Of a stretch of 64,000 nt of DNA, positions 36,901 to 47,160 are shown one piece after another (the first letter of the stretch is position 1; every line of letters begins with the position of its first letter). The DNA is from Prototheca cutis. Its lineage: Eukaryota; Chlorophyta; Trebouxiophyceae; Chlorellales; Chlorellaceae. Both the position numbers and the translations under genes were made by a program. The stretch covers positions 1,392,057 through 1,456,056 of the forward strand of contig BCIH01000004.1 of NCBI GenBank assembly GCA_002897115.2, given 5' to 3'. Below the pieces are notes generated by a model. It was not told where the DNA came from. It did not search any database and saw nothing but the letters and a program-made list of their open reading frames with translations.

Positions 36901-39343
36901 GCCGCGCCGACGCCTGCGCTGCCGGTGGCGCTGTGGATGGTCGGGATTGCCATGACGGTGATGGAGTGCGGGCCACGCTCGGAGGGCTACGAGGCGGCGA
37001 AGGTGATGATGCCAACGATGCGCAAATCATCGTCGCCGGTGAGACACCTGCTTCCGTTGCCGTTCAATCGGCTGCGGTTGCCCGGCAGCCCGCGACACCG
37101 GCGGCCTCAACGAACGCAGCAGCAGTGGAGCAGTCCATTGCAGAAGACCTGCGCCGGGCAGTTCAGGAAAAGGTGGCGGCGCTGGAGTTGCTGGCCAGCG
37201 CCGAGAAACGAATCCTGGAAGCCGAAGACGGCCGGGGCGACGGCGCCGACTGGGGCTCCGCTGCCAGGCGCGCAGGAGGACCTCACGGGGGAGGTGCATT
37301 GGGCACGCCCTGCGCCTTTGACATCGGCGGCAACGACGATGCCGGCGCTGCATCGTTCCGGGCTGCGCCCACCGGCTCGTCGTCTGTTGGGAATCGGACG
37401 GCCGGCGGCCATGCCGAACCGGCAGCTCCGCCGTCCACGGCGGCGTCGGGCCGCATGACGCCGGTGTCGTCGACGATGCTCGAGAGCTGCGATGCGGCCG
37501 CCCCGCTGCCCTCGAGCGGCGGCGTGGCGGGGTACCTGTCCAGCCAGCTGGGTCGCATGGCCCGGCTGCTGGCCGGGCCCATAGGCTCGGCAGAGCCGGC
37601 TGCCCGTGGCGGGTCGTTCTCGTCCCGCGCGGCGGCGGCGGCCGTTCCTTCGCCGGGCGCGGAGCCGTCGCCGGCAGCATCGCAGCAGGCGCTGGCGGCA
37701 TGGGTCGAGCGCACGCGCGCGCTGATCGAGGACGCCGACGCCGCGCTTTCCGATGGGACTGGGGAACCGTACGAGCATGCGGGGGGGGTTGTGGCCGGGG
37801 GGCCGCCGCCCGCAGCTACGACCGAGGCGCCTGAAGCGACGCCCAGCTTCTGGGCAGCAGCTGCTTCGGCGAGGGACCCCCGATCGCGGTCGGCCTCGCC
37901 GACCAAGCGCACGCTGTCCCCGTATCTCAGCGGGGCAGACGCTGTTCGCAACAATGCCGCGAGCGCCGCCGCCATGGCGGAGACGCTGACGGCCGGGCTC
38001 AGAGAATCAGAAGATGCGGTGGCGTCTCTCCTGGCGAGGCTGGACGCTGCCAGGGCCGTCGACAGGTCTGATGCCGACGCTGCGGCGGCAGTTCGGGACG
38101 GGTTGGTCGCAGCGGCTGCGGCAGTGCAGGCCGCCGAGCGAGAGCTCGCTGCCGCGTGCGCTGCATCGTCGCCGGTGCTGCTGACTGCGGAAGATAATGC
38201 GGCTTACGGCGAAGCTGCCTCTGACGCTCTGGAAAGGGCACGGGGCGAGCTGGACGCTGCGATGGCAGACAAGGCCGAGCTGGAGCGCGAGATTGACAGG
38301 TGTGTGAATTGGTTGACGAGTTGCAGCATCCCCATGCAATTGCAGTTCATTAATCTTTCTTTCAGGAACATACATGCATCCATATATGCCCAGAGAATCA
38401 CCCACACAAGTGTGTACACACACACAACAACAACAACAACAAACTGATCTTTTGCAGTCTGACGGAGGAGGTGGCACAGGCGCATGCGGCGCTGGATCGG
38501 GCCATGGCCCGGAAACTGGCGCTCGCAACTGGCAGCGCCACCCCGAGCGACAGCGTGACAAGCAGCCCTGCCGTCGACCCTCCCACGCCTGCTGAGTTTG
38601 AAAAGTGAGATGGCGTCACGGGTGGGTGTGATTTTTCTGCGTGCACAAATCAGGAACTGGGCTTAGCCAGACGCACACCCCACAGCCGCCTGTCCCGCCG
38701 CCCATCACCCAGCACTCCTACCCGACTCTGGCGTGCCTGCAGACAAGCCAGTCGGCGCTCCGAGGCCCAGCGGCGGCTGGAGGCGGCGCTGGACGCCAAG
38801 CGGCGGCTGGTCGCTCGGGTGGCGGAGGCAGCCGCGGCGGTCGAGGCGGCGCAGGCAGGCGCGGCCCGGGGCGCGGGCGAGGCGGGCGACACGCAGGAGA
38901 CCGCCGCCGGGGTTGCGGTGCGCCGCAGCGCTGCCATCGCAGCGCTGCAGGCCGCACAGAACGAGCTCGCGGAGTCTGTCGGCATCGCGCTCGCTCGGCT
39001 GGGCGGTGGTCTCGGCCGAGGAGGTGCTGGCGCCACAAGAAAGGGTTCTGCGGGGCCTTTGAGCACCGGTGCATGGCAGGGACGCGCCCAGAAGAGTCCC
39101 GGCGGCGGCGATGCATTGCGCATCAGCCACCGTGCTGCCAACGACAGCGACAATTACGAAGACTTGTTTGACGGGCTGCCGCCCCTGGGGGGTGCGTGGG
39201 ACGAGGAGGCGGTGGCCCTCGCGGCCGCCGACCCTGCTGCGGGCGAAGTTGTCGCTGCCTTGCTCGATGAGGGCTGGTGGCATGCGCCGGCCGGCGACGC
39301 TTCTTCCGACGCCGTCCGCCGGCGACACGGCGGCAGCGCGTAG
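33925..39343 (+). CDS. Large Ala-rich coiled-coil protein with two TM segments, unknown function
   Basis: Exons 33925-34043, 34256-38299, 38458-38604 and 38743-39343 join in phase to 1636 residues. I do not recognise a family. Residues about 69-88 (ALPLVLILLLSAAGAAVVF) and about 325-350 (LVLAAAVVVMLMAGSGAAG) are hydrophobic helices. Between and after them lie heptad-rich Ala/Glu/Arg stretches, the longest around residues 640-900 (AEAQREAAGSRLALQAELEL and similar), interspersed with Pro/Gly/Ser linkers. The C terminus is acidic and ends with an Arg/His tail. Such architecture fits an organelle or ER membrane tether or scaffold, but that is speculation. The 4-kb exon 2 is GC-rich with strong codon bias, so opposite-strand frames are also open. 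Confidence 0.7.
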
Positions 39344-39911
39344 ACCCGCTCCCTTGGGGATGCGGTTTGTCGATCCTGCAGTGCAGTTGGTTCGCCCCTA
39401 GCAGCCCGTTCTCGGCTCTTCCGCCGGTCAAGGGAAGCCCGAGCCGTAGAGCCACACTTGGCCGTTCTCTTGCCCATCGAGCGTCTCGAGGTCCCCGATT
39501 GCTCTTGAACCCCCGTGGCCTCATGGTGCGGCCGCGCACACGCCGTGTTCCATTGCCATGCACTGACACGAAACAGAGTTATAACAGACAAGTCCTGGTG
39601 TGGTGTTTTTATTTGTTCCCGCGCATTGCCCTGTTTCATGCATGGTACCCCGTCCCCCAGCAAACGCCATGTTGTCAGAGATTTTCGACTTGGCCACGAA
39701 ATCACGAAACGAGCAGTTCTTTTCAGCTGGCGGTGGGTCCTGCTGACCGCAGAAACAGAGGCAGTTTATTTGCAATACTCGGACGGAAAAGAGCTGCCTT
39801 TGCGTGCCTGCGCCCGTTTGTGTGGGGCCTCGCGGGAAGATGGCCCTCCTCTGACGACGACGCTCGTGCCGTTGCGCTCCTTGCGACTGGCTGCCTGGCC
39901 CGGGCGACGAC
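39344..39911. other. Intergenic between two plus-strand genes
   Basis: A 568-bp stretch carrying the coiled-coil gene 3' UTR and the EAF6 promoter. No coding exon was recognised. Confidence 0.5.
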
Positions 39912-40937
39912 ATGAGTCAGGCAATCGAGGCTCTGAAGGCTCGGCAGGAGCAGATTGGCGCCGACCTTGCCAAGATTGAGCGGAACGTAGGTCGCTCGGG
40001 AGGGGGAACGGGGAGGAAGGCCCAACTGAGAGGGACGACACGTGCCACCCTCCCCCCTGGAGCGCAGCGCTTGAGCCACGGCCCTGCACCCAGAGCATGG
40101 TCCCCAACCTCCACTCCCAACGCAGATCTATGACACAGAGACGGGGTACTTTACGGCAGAGTACACGAGCTTCGGCACGGTCTTGAAGGTAGTAGTTCCT
40201 GGTGGTGGACGGTCGTCGGTGGACGGTCGTCGGTGGACGGTTGGGTGCCAGGCGGGATCTGGTTTGATGGCTGGATGGGCCGGTGTCACAGCACTGGCAT
40301 CGGTACCTGCACCGCTGGCATCCCGTCGTGACAACTCAGCGGTATCGGCAACCCCCTCAAACAGGGTTTCGAGGGCTACCTCACGTCCAAAAACGCGGCT
40401 GCCAGGAACAAGAACCGCGTTTTTCGGCCCGAGGACCGTGCCTTCAGCCTGTCCTCAACCACCTCCCCAGCGGTGAGAGTGGCCTTTGGCTTTTGGGGTT
40501 TGATTGTTGCGATTTTGGTTCGTAGGGTGAGGCTTTCATCGGTGGAGGCGTACAGGAAAGGAGGCCGAACAGTGGGGGGTTGTGACCGCCTGTGCTCTAT
40601 ATTTGTTCCGAGGGAGGTGGGGAGGCCTTTAAAGGTGCATGTGTGGGCGTACGTACATGTGTGTGCGTACGTACATGTGTGCGCGTACGTACATGTGTGT
40701 GCGTACGAATATGTGTGCGCGCGCACGTGCGGGCTTTGACGCGAGGGGAAGGGCCCGTTTGTGGCAATAAATTATTCGGCCCTTTTACGGCCGTGCACTC
40801 TTTCCCCGCCGCAGACTCAGGAGTTGCTTGCCGAGCAGGACCAAGCCCGGGCAGAGGCCATGCAATACGGCCGTGCGGCGGGGGGCGCATACGCAATGCA
40901 GGCCAGCAATGGGTACGGCAAGGGCAGGCGGGGGTGA
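39912..40937 (+). CDS. EAF6: EAF6/MEAF6, histone acetyltransferase complex subunit
   Basis: Exons 39912-39986, 40126-40188, 40365-40472 and 40815-40937 join in phase to 122 residues, the usual small size. The N-terminal coiled coil (EALKARQEQIGADLAKIERN) is followed by IYDTETGYFTAEY, then GFEGYLTSK and FRPEDRAFSLSSTTSP, the conserved Eaf6 core. Eaf6 is a subunit of NuA4 and of MYST-type acetyltransferase complexes, where it pairs with the ING and bromodomain-PHD subunits. Introns 2 and 3 contain short tandem repeats (a GGTGGACGGTCGTC unit and an 18-bp CGTACGTACATG unit). The tail after the core is Gly/Arg-rich and not conserved. Confidence 0.88.
40648..40718. repeat. 18-bp tandem repeat in EAF6 intron 3
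   Basis: About four copies of an 18-bp unit (CGTACGTACATGTGTGTG and close variants) form an alternating purine-pyrimidine tract that could adopt Z-DNA. Confidence 0.85.
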
Positions 40938-41386
40938 GGAAGACGAGGAGTTGCGGGGCCGTGCCACCGCTACCGCCACCGCCACCGCCACCCTGCTGTA
41001 AGCAACGACAGGCCCGGGGGCAAGCAGGCCAAAGAATAGCATTCCACCGACAGGGGGTCGACAGGCAGTGTCAGGCTGGAGGGGCGGAGACAGGGGAGGG
41101 GGAGCCGCACTGCATGGCCAGCAGATGGCAATTCTAGCACACCCATGCGGGCCACGCTCAGGTTCCACAGCATCGGGGCGAGGCACACCCATGAACAGGC
41201 GGGCCTGGACGCAAATTCACAAGCAAGAGATCGATGCCTTGGGCGGTGGGTCGTGTCGGCGTAGTCGATTGCCTGCTTCGGCCAGCAAGCAGATGTTGGA
41301 AATGCGACATTGTTAAAAGCGGACGGTAGCAACAGCGTTCAGGCACCGCGTGGCTCGCATGACAAAGCCCGCGACAGCGCGGTGTC
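40938..41386. other. Convergent intergenic spacer
   Basis: A 449-bp spacer between the EAF6 and RCHY1 stops. It opens with a short CCACCG repeat, and no gene is seen. Confidence 0.5.
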
Positions 41387-41988
41387 TCATGCACCTGCTC
41401 CTTCCCATGACGGGACGTCCGGGTCGTCGCCCTCTCCCGGCTGCGGGTCGTCTGAGTCAGCTCGCACCATGGACACATCGTCCACGTCGTCGTCATCGAT
41501 CTCTAATTCACCTCCATCCGAGTCGGACATCACAGGCTCTTCTTCCGACTGTGGCGCCGGCGGCTGCGGCGCCGGCGCTGGCCCCTCCTCTGCAGGGCGT
41601 GCGTGTTCTGTCTGGTCCCCCAGCGGCCCGACGGCTGCCATCGCAGGCAGCTGCCGGGTACGACCGTGCTCGTCCGTGCCTTGTGCCGTCGTGCCAAGCA
41701 GGCTCAGCCTGCTGGTGTTGTAGGAGCCGCAGCCCTCACAGCGCAGGCCCACGATGTTGAAGGGCACGCGCGCGGTGCGGAGGCAGTCGTTGCACAGGAT
41801 GTCGGCTTCCCAGCCCTCGTACTCGGGCGGCTGCACCGTCGTGCGGGCGAGGAGGTGCATGCGCCGCCACAAGTCGGCGTTGTCGTGGATCGACCGCTTG
41901 CAGATGGGGCACATCGCGCACACCGCCATGTTTTGACTCTGCTCCAGCCGCTGCAGCAATCGATTGGTTGAATGATGTGTTTGTTTTC

Positions 41989-42085
<97 letters not shown>

Positions 42086-43196
42086 AGGGAGGGGAAGGGA
42101 GGGGAAGGGAGGGTGCGGCAAGAAACAAGCGGCCAGAGTTGCCTGGGGGCCAGATTATACGAGATTTGCATGTATCACCCCCTAGGCACACCTGCACACC
42201 ACCACCTCCTCACCGAGAGGCAGTCGCTGTGGATGGTGTGGCCGCAGGACAGGACGGTGGTGGAGGCGGTGGAGTCGAACAGGTACTCAAAGCAGACGGG
42301 GCAGTTGGCATGCATGGCCCGTTCCACGCAGCGGTGCGCCCCGCGCAGCTCCAGCGAGTAGCACGAGCCGCAGGTCTTGCAGTGGAAGTAGCGTTCGCGC
42401 CCTCCCACGCGGCACAGCCCACAGTCATCACAATGAAAAGGGCGCTTGGACAGGTTGTCGTCGTAAAAGGGACACCGCGTGCAGGTGTAGGCGCCAAAGG
42501 CCACGCCGCAGGAGACACACTCGGAGCCGATGGGCTGCCGCAGCCCACACAGCGCGCACACCACCTCCTTGACAATAGAACGATCCAGCGCGTGCCGCTT
42601 CTCGAGCGGCTGCGAGGCGAGGGTGTTTATGGCGCCGTCGTCGTCGGGGCGCGTCCACAGCTGGCTGGCCCGCCCGCTGTGTCGGCCACAGCGCACTATC
42701 CCTATTTTTCTGGACGCAGTCGAGCCTTCGTCCATGTTTTCCCTCAGATTCGCAAAACAGACAAACACATAAAACCAAAGGGACCCAGTCTGAGAGTGTT
42801 TGTTCACGCGCACCGCCCGGCCGGCCGGCCCCAACGCACCTCCCCACCCGCCCACCCTCACAACAACAGAACCCTCGGTCGTCCGCACCACGCTGGGCGC
42901 CTGCTGCGCCTCGTTGTGGCAGTGTCGACACCAGTAAACTTGGTTGCTGCGGGCAGGAACAATGCGTCGACCATGTTTATGTGAGCGCTGGCCGAGTTTG
43001 CATGCGGGCAGACCCTCTGGAGAGCTTACCAGCATGGCGTTACCAGCTTGACACGCCGGCGGTAATGTGCGCAGCCATGCTGGCCACGCCCTCGATCCCG
43101 GGGATTCTCCGCATTCGGCGCGCCGCAGTCGTCGCCAGATCCATTACGCCCCAGCACATGTTCTGGCTGGGTCTCGGCGGGCTTTGGGCGGTCCAT
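41387..43196 (-). CDS. RCHY1: CHY zinc-finger, CTCHY and RING E3 ligase, RCHY1/PIRH2 type
   Basis: Exons 43196-43030, 42946-42862, 42609-42214 and 41950-41387 join in phase to about 403 residues. The CHY finger begins in exon 1 (CAHYRRRVKLVTPC) and continues NQVYWCRHCHNEA and HALDRSIVKEVVCALCGLRQ. The CTCHY finger follows (YTCTRCPFYDD ... HCDDCGLCRVGG), then the RING (CPVCFEYLF, LSCGHTIHSDCL, CPICKRSI across the third intron) and the C-terminal zinc ribbon (DILCNDCL ... LRCEGCGSYNT). The order is that of RCHY1 and plant MIEL1, which ubiquitinate transcription factors. The tail is acidic (GGELEIDDDDVDDVSM). The Met at 43196 is the first in-frame ATG in exon 1; an earlier exon is possible. Confidence 0.9.
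41990..42082. repeat. (TG)n microsatellite, RCHY1 intron 3
   Basis: About 90 bp of TG dinucleotide, CA in the transcript, lie some 40 bp before the acceptor of the last exon. Confidence 0.95.
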
Positions 43197-43611
43197 GGCT
43201 GCAAGCGCCCCGATCGCCCTCGGCCGCCCCGCCACCCGGTTTGCTGCACCTCCCCCGTCCACTCAGCGCTCAAGGTGTTGCACAGGATTTGTCAAAGAAG
43301 CGCAAATTGTAATGAACTCCTCATGGTCGCGAGAGGCATAGACTGCTGCCTGCTGGTGCTTTACTCAGCTCCCCACCCCCCCTTTTGGGCATGTTTCGAC
43401 GGCTGCATTCGGGTGCCGGACAGGACGGGACTTTTGTCGCTTGCTTTCCCCTCCCCATCATTGAAACGGATCGCCGCGCCAGCTCTGGAGCCTTTCGTTC
43501 CACCACTTTCTCGAAGAAGAAAGTATTACGTGCACCAGAGCATTTGACTGTCGCGATGACTTGAGTGGTTCCAAGTTTGGGAGGGAGTGTCGGAGGAGGG
43601 GGTCCACCCCC
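43197..43611. promoter_or_regulatory. Divergent promoter, RCHY1 / RAB3GAP2
   Basis: A 415-bp region between two divergent ATGs, presumed to hold both promoters. No motif was singled out. Confidence 0.4.
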
Positions 43612-45692
43612 ATGCGCGCCGTGGAGTGGAGCAGCTTGGAGGCGCTGCCCAAACTGCTGACCCAGCACGATGACAACCCCGCCGTGGGCAGCGGCACGGA
43701 ACGTGAGCAGCTGCTCCAGGCCCTGGACTCTGGCGATCTGTGCATGGGGGCATATGCTTCAGGAGACGAAGGGTGCGTTTTCTGTTTGGTGGTTTGGGAG
43801 TTTGGGAGTTTGGGAGTTTGGGAGTTTTGGAGTTTTGGAGTGGAGTGGAGTTGAGTGGAGTGGAGTTGAGTGGAGTGGAGTGGAGTGGAGTGGAGTGGAG
43901 TGGAGTGGTTTCCTTTAGAGGGGTGTTTTCAGGGGGGAATTTTTCAGCAGGGAATCCCGCAGCATTTAGAAAGAGATGCAATGGGAATCAGCTTTTGTTG
44001 CTACAGCACATTCATGACTGGGGCATGATGACTTGGGATTGACTTGTGCGGCATTCCGACAGTGCGTTGTCCCGAGACATGCAGACGGGAGCGCTCCCTG
44101 CTACGCGTGCCGCGTCCTCAGCCGATACATGTCCTGTCGCCATCTCCATCTCGTCTCCACCCTTTCACCGCAGCAGCAGCTCATTTCTCGAGTTTGCGCT
44201 GCACCGACGGGTGGTCAGTGTCCGCGTGGCGGCTGGTGAGGGTGGGCAGCGCCCCGAGCCGGCCATGCACGACGTGGGACTAGACCCCGGCGAGGCGGTG
44301 TGCTCGTTGGCAATCTTGCCCCCGCTGCTGCCGCGGGGCAAGGCTTCAGGAGGTCCGCTGCTGCTCCTGGGAACCACCACGGGCGCGTTGCTGGTCTGCG
44401 GCGTGCGGGACGGGCGGTGCCGCCTGCGCCAGCCGCTGCTGGACGGTCCCCTGGCGTCGCTGGTTGTGGGCCCCGGCCCCGGCGGCGGCCTGCAGGTCAC
44501 GGCCACGGCCCCCGCGTCCGTGGCGCGGATCGAGGGTCTGGCCGTCGCGTCTGCCGCGACCTGGCGAGCTTCCGCCTGGGTGCGAGCCGCCGCGTGGGGA
44601 GGGGCCTCTCAGCCGCCGGTGCTTCCAGTCCAGCGCTGGGCGCTGGGGCGAGGGTTGGGGCCGAGGACGGCCGCCGCGGTGCTCCCCGGAAAATCGCTCT
44701 CCGCCCTGCACACAGCGCTCGCGGCCCTCAGCACGGGCCACGCGCCGGATCGAGCCGTGCAGGTCGTGGCCGTGGGCGGTCGGCCCCCGCTGGCGGCGTT
44801 TCTCGCGCCCGACGCCGAACCGACTCCCCGGCCGGGCCTGGCGCGGGCGGCCATGGGCGTGGCCGCCAGGGTGGCCGCCCGGGCCCGGGCGCACGTGCCG
44901 ACTCGCCTGGCGGCGTACGTTCCCGGGCGCGCGGACGGGGCCGACGTCGTCGGGGACGGAGCCGTCGGGGCATTGAACACGACCGTTCCTACCGGTGCCA
45001 CCACGAAGGCGACCCACGTGTGGGACGAGCGACGGGTCATAACGTCCCTGGCCGTGTCCTCCTGGTGCGTGTTTTTTGGGGCATCGATGAGTCATCATGC
45101 AGCGCGTGTGTGTTGGGGGAGCCCTTCGGGTTTGGACTCGTGCGCGAGCGTGTTTTTTGGGGCATCGATGAGTCGTCATGCAGCGCGTGTGTGTTGGGGG
45201 AGCCCTTCGGGTTTGGACTCGTGCGCGAGCGTGTTTTTGGGGCATCGATGAGTCGTCATGCACCGAGCGGGAGGCGGGGACGTCCCCTCACATCCCAGCA
45301 AACCCTCGAAACGGCGCAGCGGCTGTTGGGGCCTGGCCTGCGACTCGATGGGGCGCGTGCTGCTGCTGGACTTGGCCTCGGTGCTGGTGGCGGCGATGCT
45401 CAAGGGGTACCGCTCCGCCCAGGCGGCCTGGCTGGTCTGGGGCGCGTGTGCAGGGCCGAAAGAAGCGGCAGTCGTGTACGCGCCCCGCCGGGGGGCGCTG
45501 GAGGTCTGGGGCCCCGGTCTGGCGACGCGACTGGCGAGGTTGCGGGGGCTGGGGCCGCGGTGCCTCCTGGCCCAGCCGGGGGCGTCGCCGCAGCTCTGGG
45601 TCGCCGATCTCGAGCGCATGGCGTGCGCCGACCTGGCGCCCGCCCTGCGCCGCGCCGCAGGTGCCGGCGACGGCGCGTGCGACCGAGTGTGA
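43612..45692 (+). CDS. RAB3GAP2: RAB3GAP2-like regulatory subunit, N-terminal domain only
   Basis: Exons 43612-43772, 44174-45064 and 45299-45692 join in phase to 481 residues. Family signatures are the beta-propeller-like opening (LLLLGTTTGALLVCGVRDG), VWDERRVITSLAVSSW before intron 2, and DSMGRVLLLDLASVLVAAML with KGYRSAQAAWL after it. Animal RAB3GAP2 is about three times longer. This gene stops after the propeller-like N domain, which fits a shorter protist form rather than an obvious truncation because the stop follows well-formed coding sequence. The partner RAB3GAP1 makes Rab18 GEF and Rab3 GAP complexes at ER and lipid droplets. Intron 1 contains GGAGT repeats, and intron 2 is almost wholly an 81-bp tandem repeat. 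Confidence 0.75.
43794..43908. repeat. GGGAGTTT / GGAGT tandem repeats, RAB3GAP2 intron 1
   Basis: A run of TTGGGAG octamers changes into pentanucleotide TGGAG repeats directly downstream of the exon 1 donor. Confidence 0.9.
45067..45263. repeat. 81-bp minisatellite filling RAB3GAP2 intron 2
   Basis: Two full and one partial copy start at 45067, 45148 and 45229, exactly 81 bp apart. The copies are nearly identical (one base change in the first copy, one T lost in the third). The unit is a multiple of three and stays open for 27 codons in the upstream exon frame. Confidence 0.95.
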
Positions 45693-45718
45693 TGGGCGGT
45701 CGGCTGCGGCGGGGACGG

Positions 45719-45822
45719 CTCGCCTGGGAAATCGCGCATGGCTAGCAGAGTCTGCAAGGCTTGCTCGCCTGGGAAATCGCGCATGGCTAGCAGAGTCTGC
45801 AAGGCTTGCTCGCCTGGGAAAT
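45719..45822. repeat. 45-bp tandem repeat downstream of RAB3GAP2
   Basis: Two full copies and one partial copy of a 45-bp unit starting CGCCTGGGAAATCG lie just after the stop codon, at 45721, 45766 and 45811. Confidence 0.95.
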
Positions 45823-46946
45823 CGATTTCATACAGCACTGCCGGCCGCCCTCGGCACGCAGACGAACGACCGTCTGCGTGCTTGCTGGGCGCCAATGACA
45901 TCGATGGTGTTCTGCAAACGCCTTTCAGGATTGTCGTGTAAAATTTCGCCAGCTAGCTCGTACGTACCAGAATGCAGCTGTGGGTCCTCTGATCCAAGGG
46001 TTGCCGTGCCCGTGACGCAGCCCTAAGAACCCAAACGTAACGGCCCGAGCGCTGCTACATTTACTGTACAGCGCAAAAATAACGCGACCAGCCCGGCCGG
46101 CAGCAGTGTGTCCCTTGGGGTAGCACTGACTGGCAGCAAAATTCTCACGCCCTGCAGGGCAATAGGAAGGTGGAAACCCTCGACGATGGACCGGACCACC
46201 TCCTGGGCTTTGTGCCATGGGAAGGCACAGGAGGGCACGAAACCCCTGCTGGAAGGCCGTAACCTGCCAAGATGCATGCTTTGGCTTTGGGCGCCGGATG
46301 TCGTGTGCTCGCTACGCCATGCTGGTAGGTAGGTTGTTACACGGGATGCAAAGCATGTATTGCAAAAAGCCCCCCCTCCATACTCCCCCTCTCCCTCCCT
46401 CCCTCCCTGTGTGGCGGAGCGGGAGAAGAAGCACTGTGTGGGTGGGTGGTGGTGTATTTTCAAGGTTTTGCTTGGGTATCGTCAGGGTTAGGGTTGTTTG
46501 CTGAGGTGGGAAGGGAATCCATCCAGGTGTAGGAAACGTGATAAACCAGGAAAGGGAGCCTTGGATGGACGGGGCTTGGTAGAGTCCGGGAGTTGTGGGA
46601 AGTTTTGGTTGCAACAAGTGTCTTGCCAGGGTCATCTTTCTTCCAGGACCTTCTAAAACCTCCGTGCACGACCTGTGGTCGGTGCCAAGAAGGAAGGAGC
46701 CAAAGCCATTCTCTGAGCGACGCGGCCAGGGAATGCGGTCAACCAGGCATCTTGTTTGGGAAATGTGCCCATGCTGTTTACGTGGGGTCTTGTCACGAAT
46801 TTCAAGAAAAGAGTTTCGTCATTTTCTGCCGTTCATGTGAAACGGTTGGGTGCAAAGAGACGGTCCAGCGTTCATAGGCCTCGAATAAGGGTCGCCCAAC
46901 ATCAGAAAAGCCGAGGATCCAAGGGTTACGTTGGATGACGTGATCT
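45823..46946. other. Gene-poor stretch with dispersed repeat copy A
   Basis: No gene was recognised in these 1.1 kb. On the minus strand short coding-like patches occur (for example one reading HKAQEVVRSIVEGFHLPIAL near 46200) but no start, splice pattern or family is clear. Copy A of the dispersed repeat is inside. Confidence 0.4.
46315..46680 (+). repeat. Dispersed repeat, copy A
   Basis: This segment resembles 48210-48575 in the same orientation. Shared landmarks in order are GTAGGTTGT, GCATGTATTG, a C-run, a purine-rich spacer, CCTTGGATGG and GAAAGATG/CTTTC blocks near CTTCTAAA. Divergence is considerable, with several indels. It is not similar to the Fanzor elements. Confidence 0.6.
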
Positions 46947-47028
46947 CCCGTGGGACCGGGGTTCGAGTCCCCGTATGCGAATACACCGCTTCGCATATCG
47001 TATAGGTGGTTAGTATACACGGCTCTCA
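46947..47028 (+). tRNA. Circularly permuted tRNA-Glu(CUC)
   Basis: The 3' half (46947-46981) precedes the 5' half (46991-47028), with 9 bp between. Joined as 5' half then 3' half they form a complete 73-nt tRNA: acceptor TCGCATA/TATGCGA perfectly paired, D stem GTAT/GTAT with loop AGGTGGTTA, anticodon stem CACGG/CCGTG, loop CTCTCA+C with anticodon CTC, variable GGAC, T arm CGGGG-TTCGAGT-CCCCG and discriminator A. The break falls in the anticodon loop between positions 37 and 38. A T-rich stretch (47042-47060) downstream can serve as Pol III terminator. The B box is upstream of the A box. Known permuted tRNAs are circularised and then cut by splicing endonuclease and RNase P/Z. Confidence 0.93.
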
Positions 47029-47160
47029 TACGCCTCGAAATTGCTTTTTCTTTTTGTTGTTGAAGGATCTTAGGTTCTGGGGGAATGTGTGATGGCTGGG
47101 TGGAGTTTTGGCGTGTGCGCGCGTGCGGAGGGAGCGACGGGGCGGCTGGCCGGTGAACCG

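Noticed and set aside
34353..37030. Several 200-430-codon minus-strand frames
   Set aside because: Shadows of the large coiled-coil gene, whose phase-consistent exons and heptads support the plus strand.
45067..45822. Regularly spaced repeats as a CRISPR-like array
   Set aside because: Units are contiguous without unique spacers and lie in a eukaryotic intron and 3' flank.
46487..46502. GGGTTAGGGTTG, possible telomere repeat
   Set aside because: Fewer than two units in the interior of the window, so chance is sufficient.
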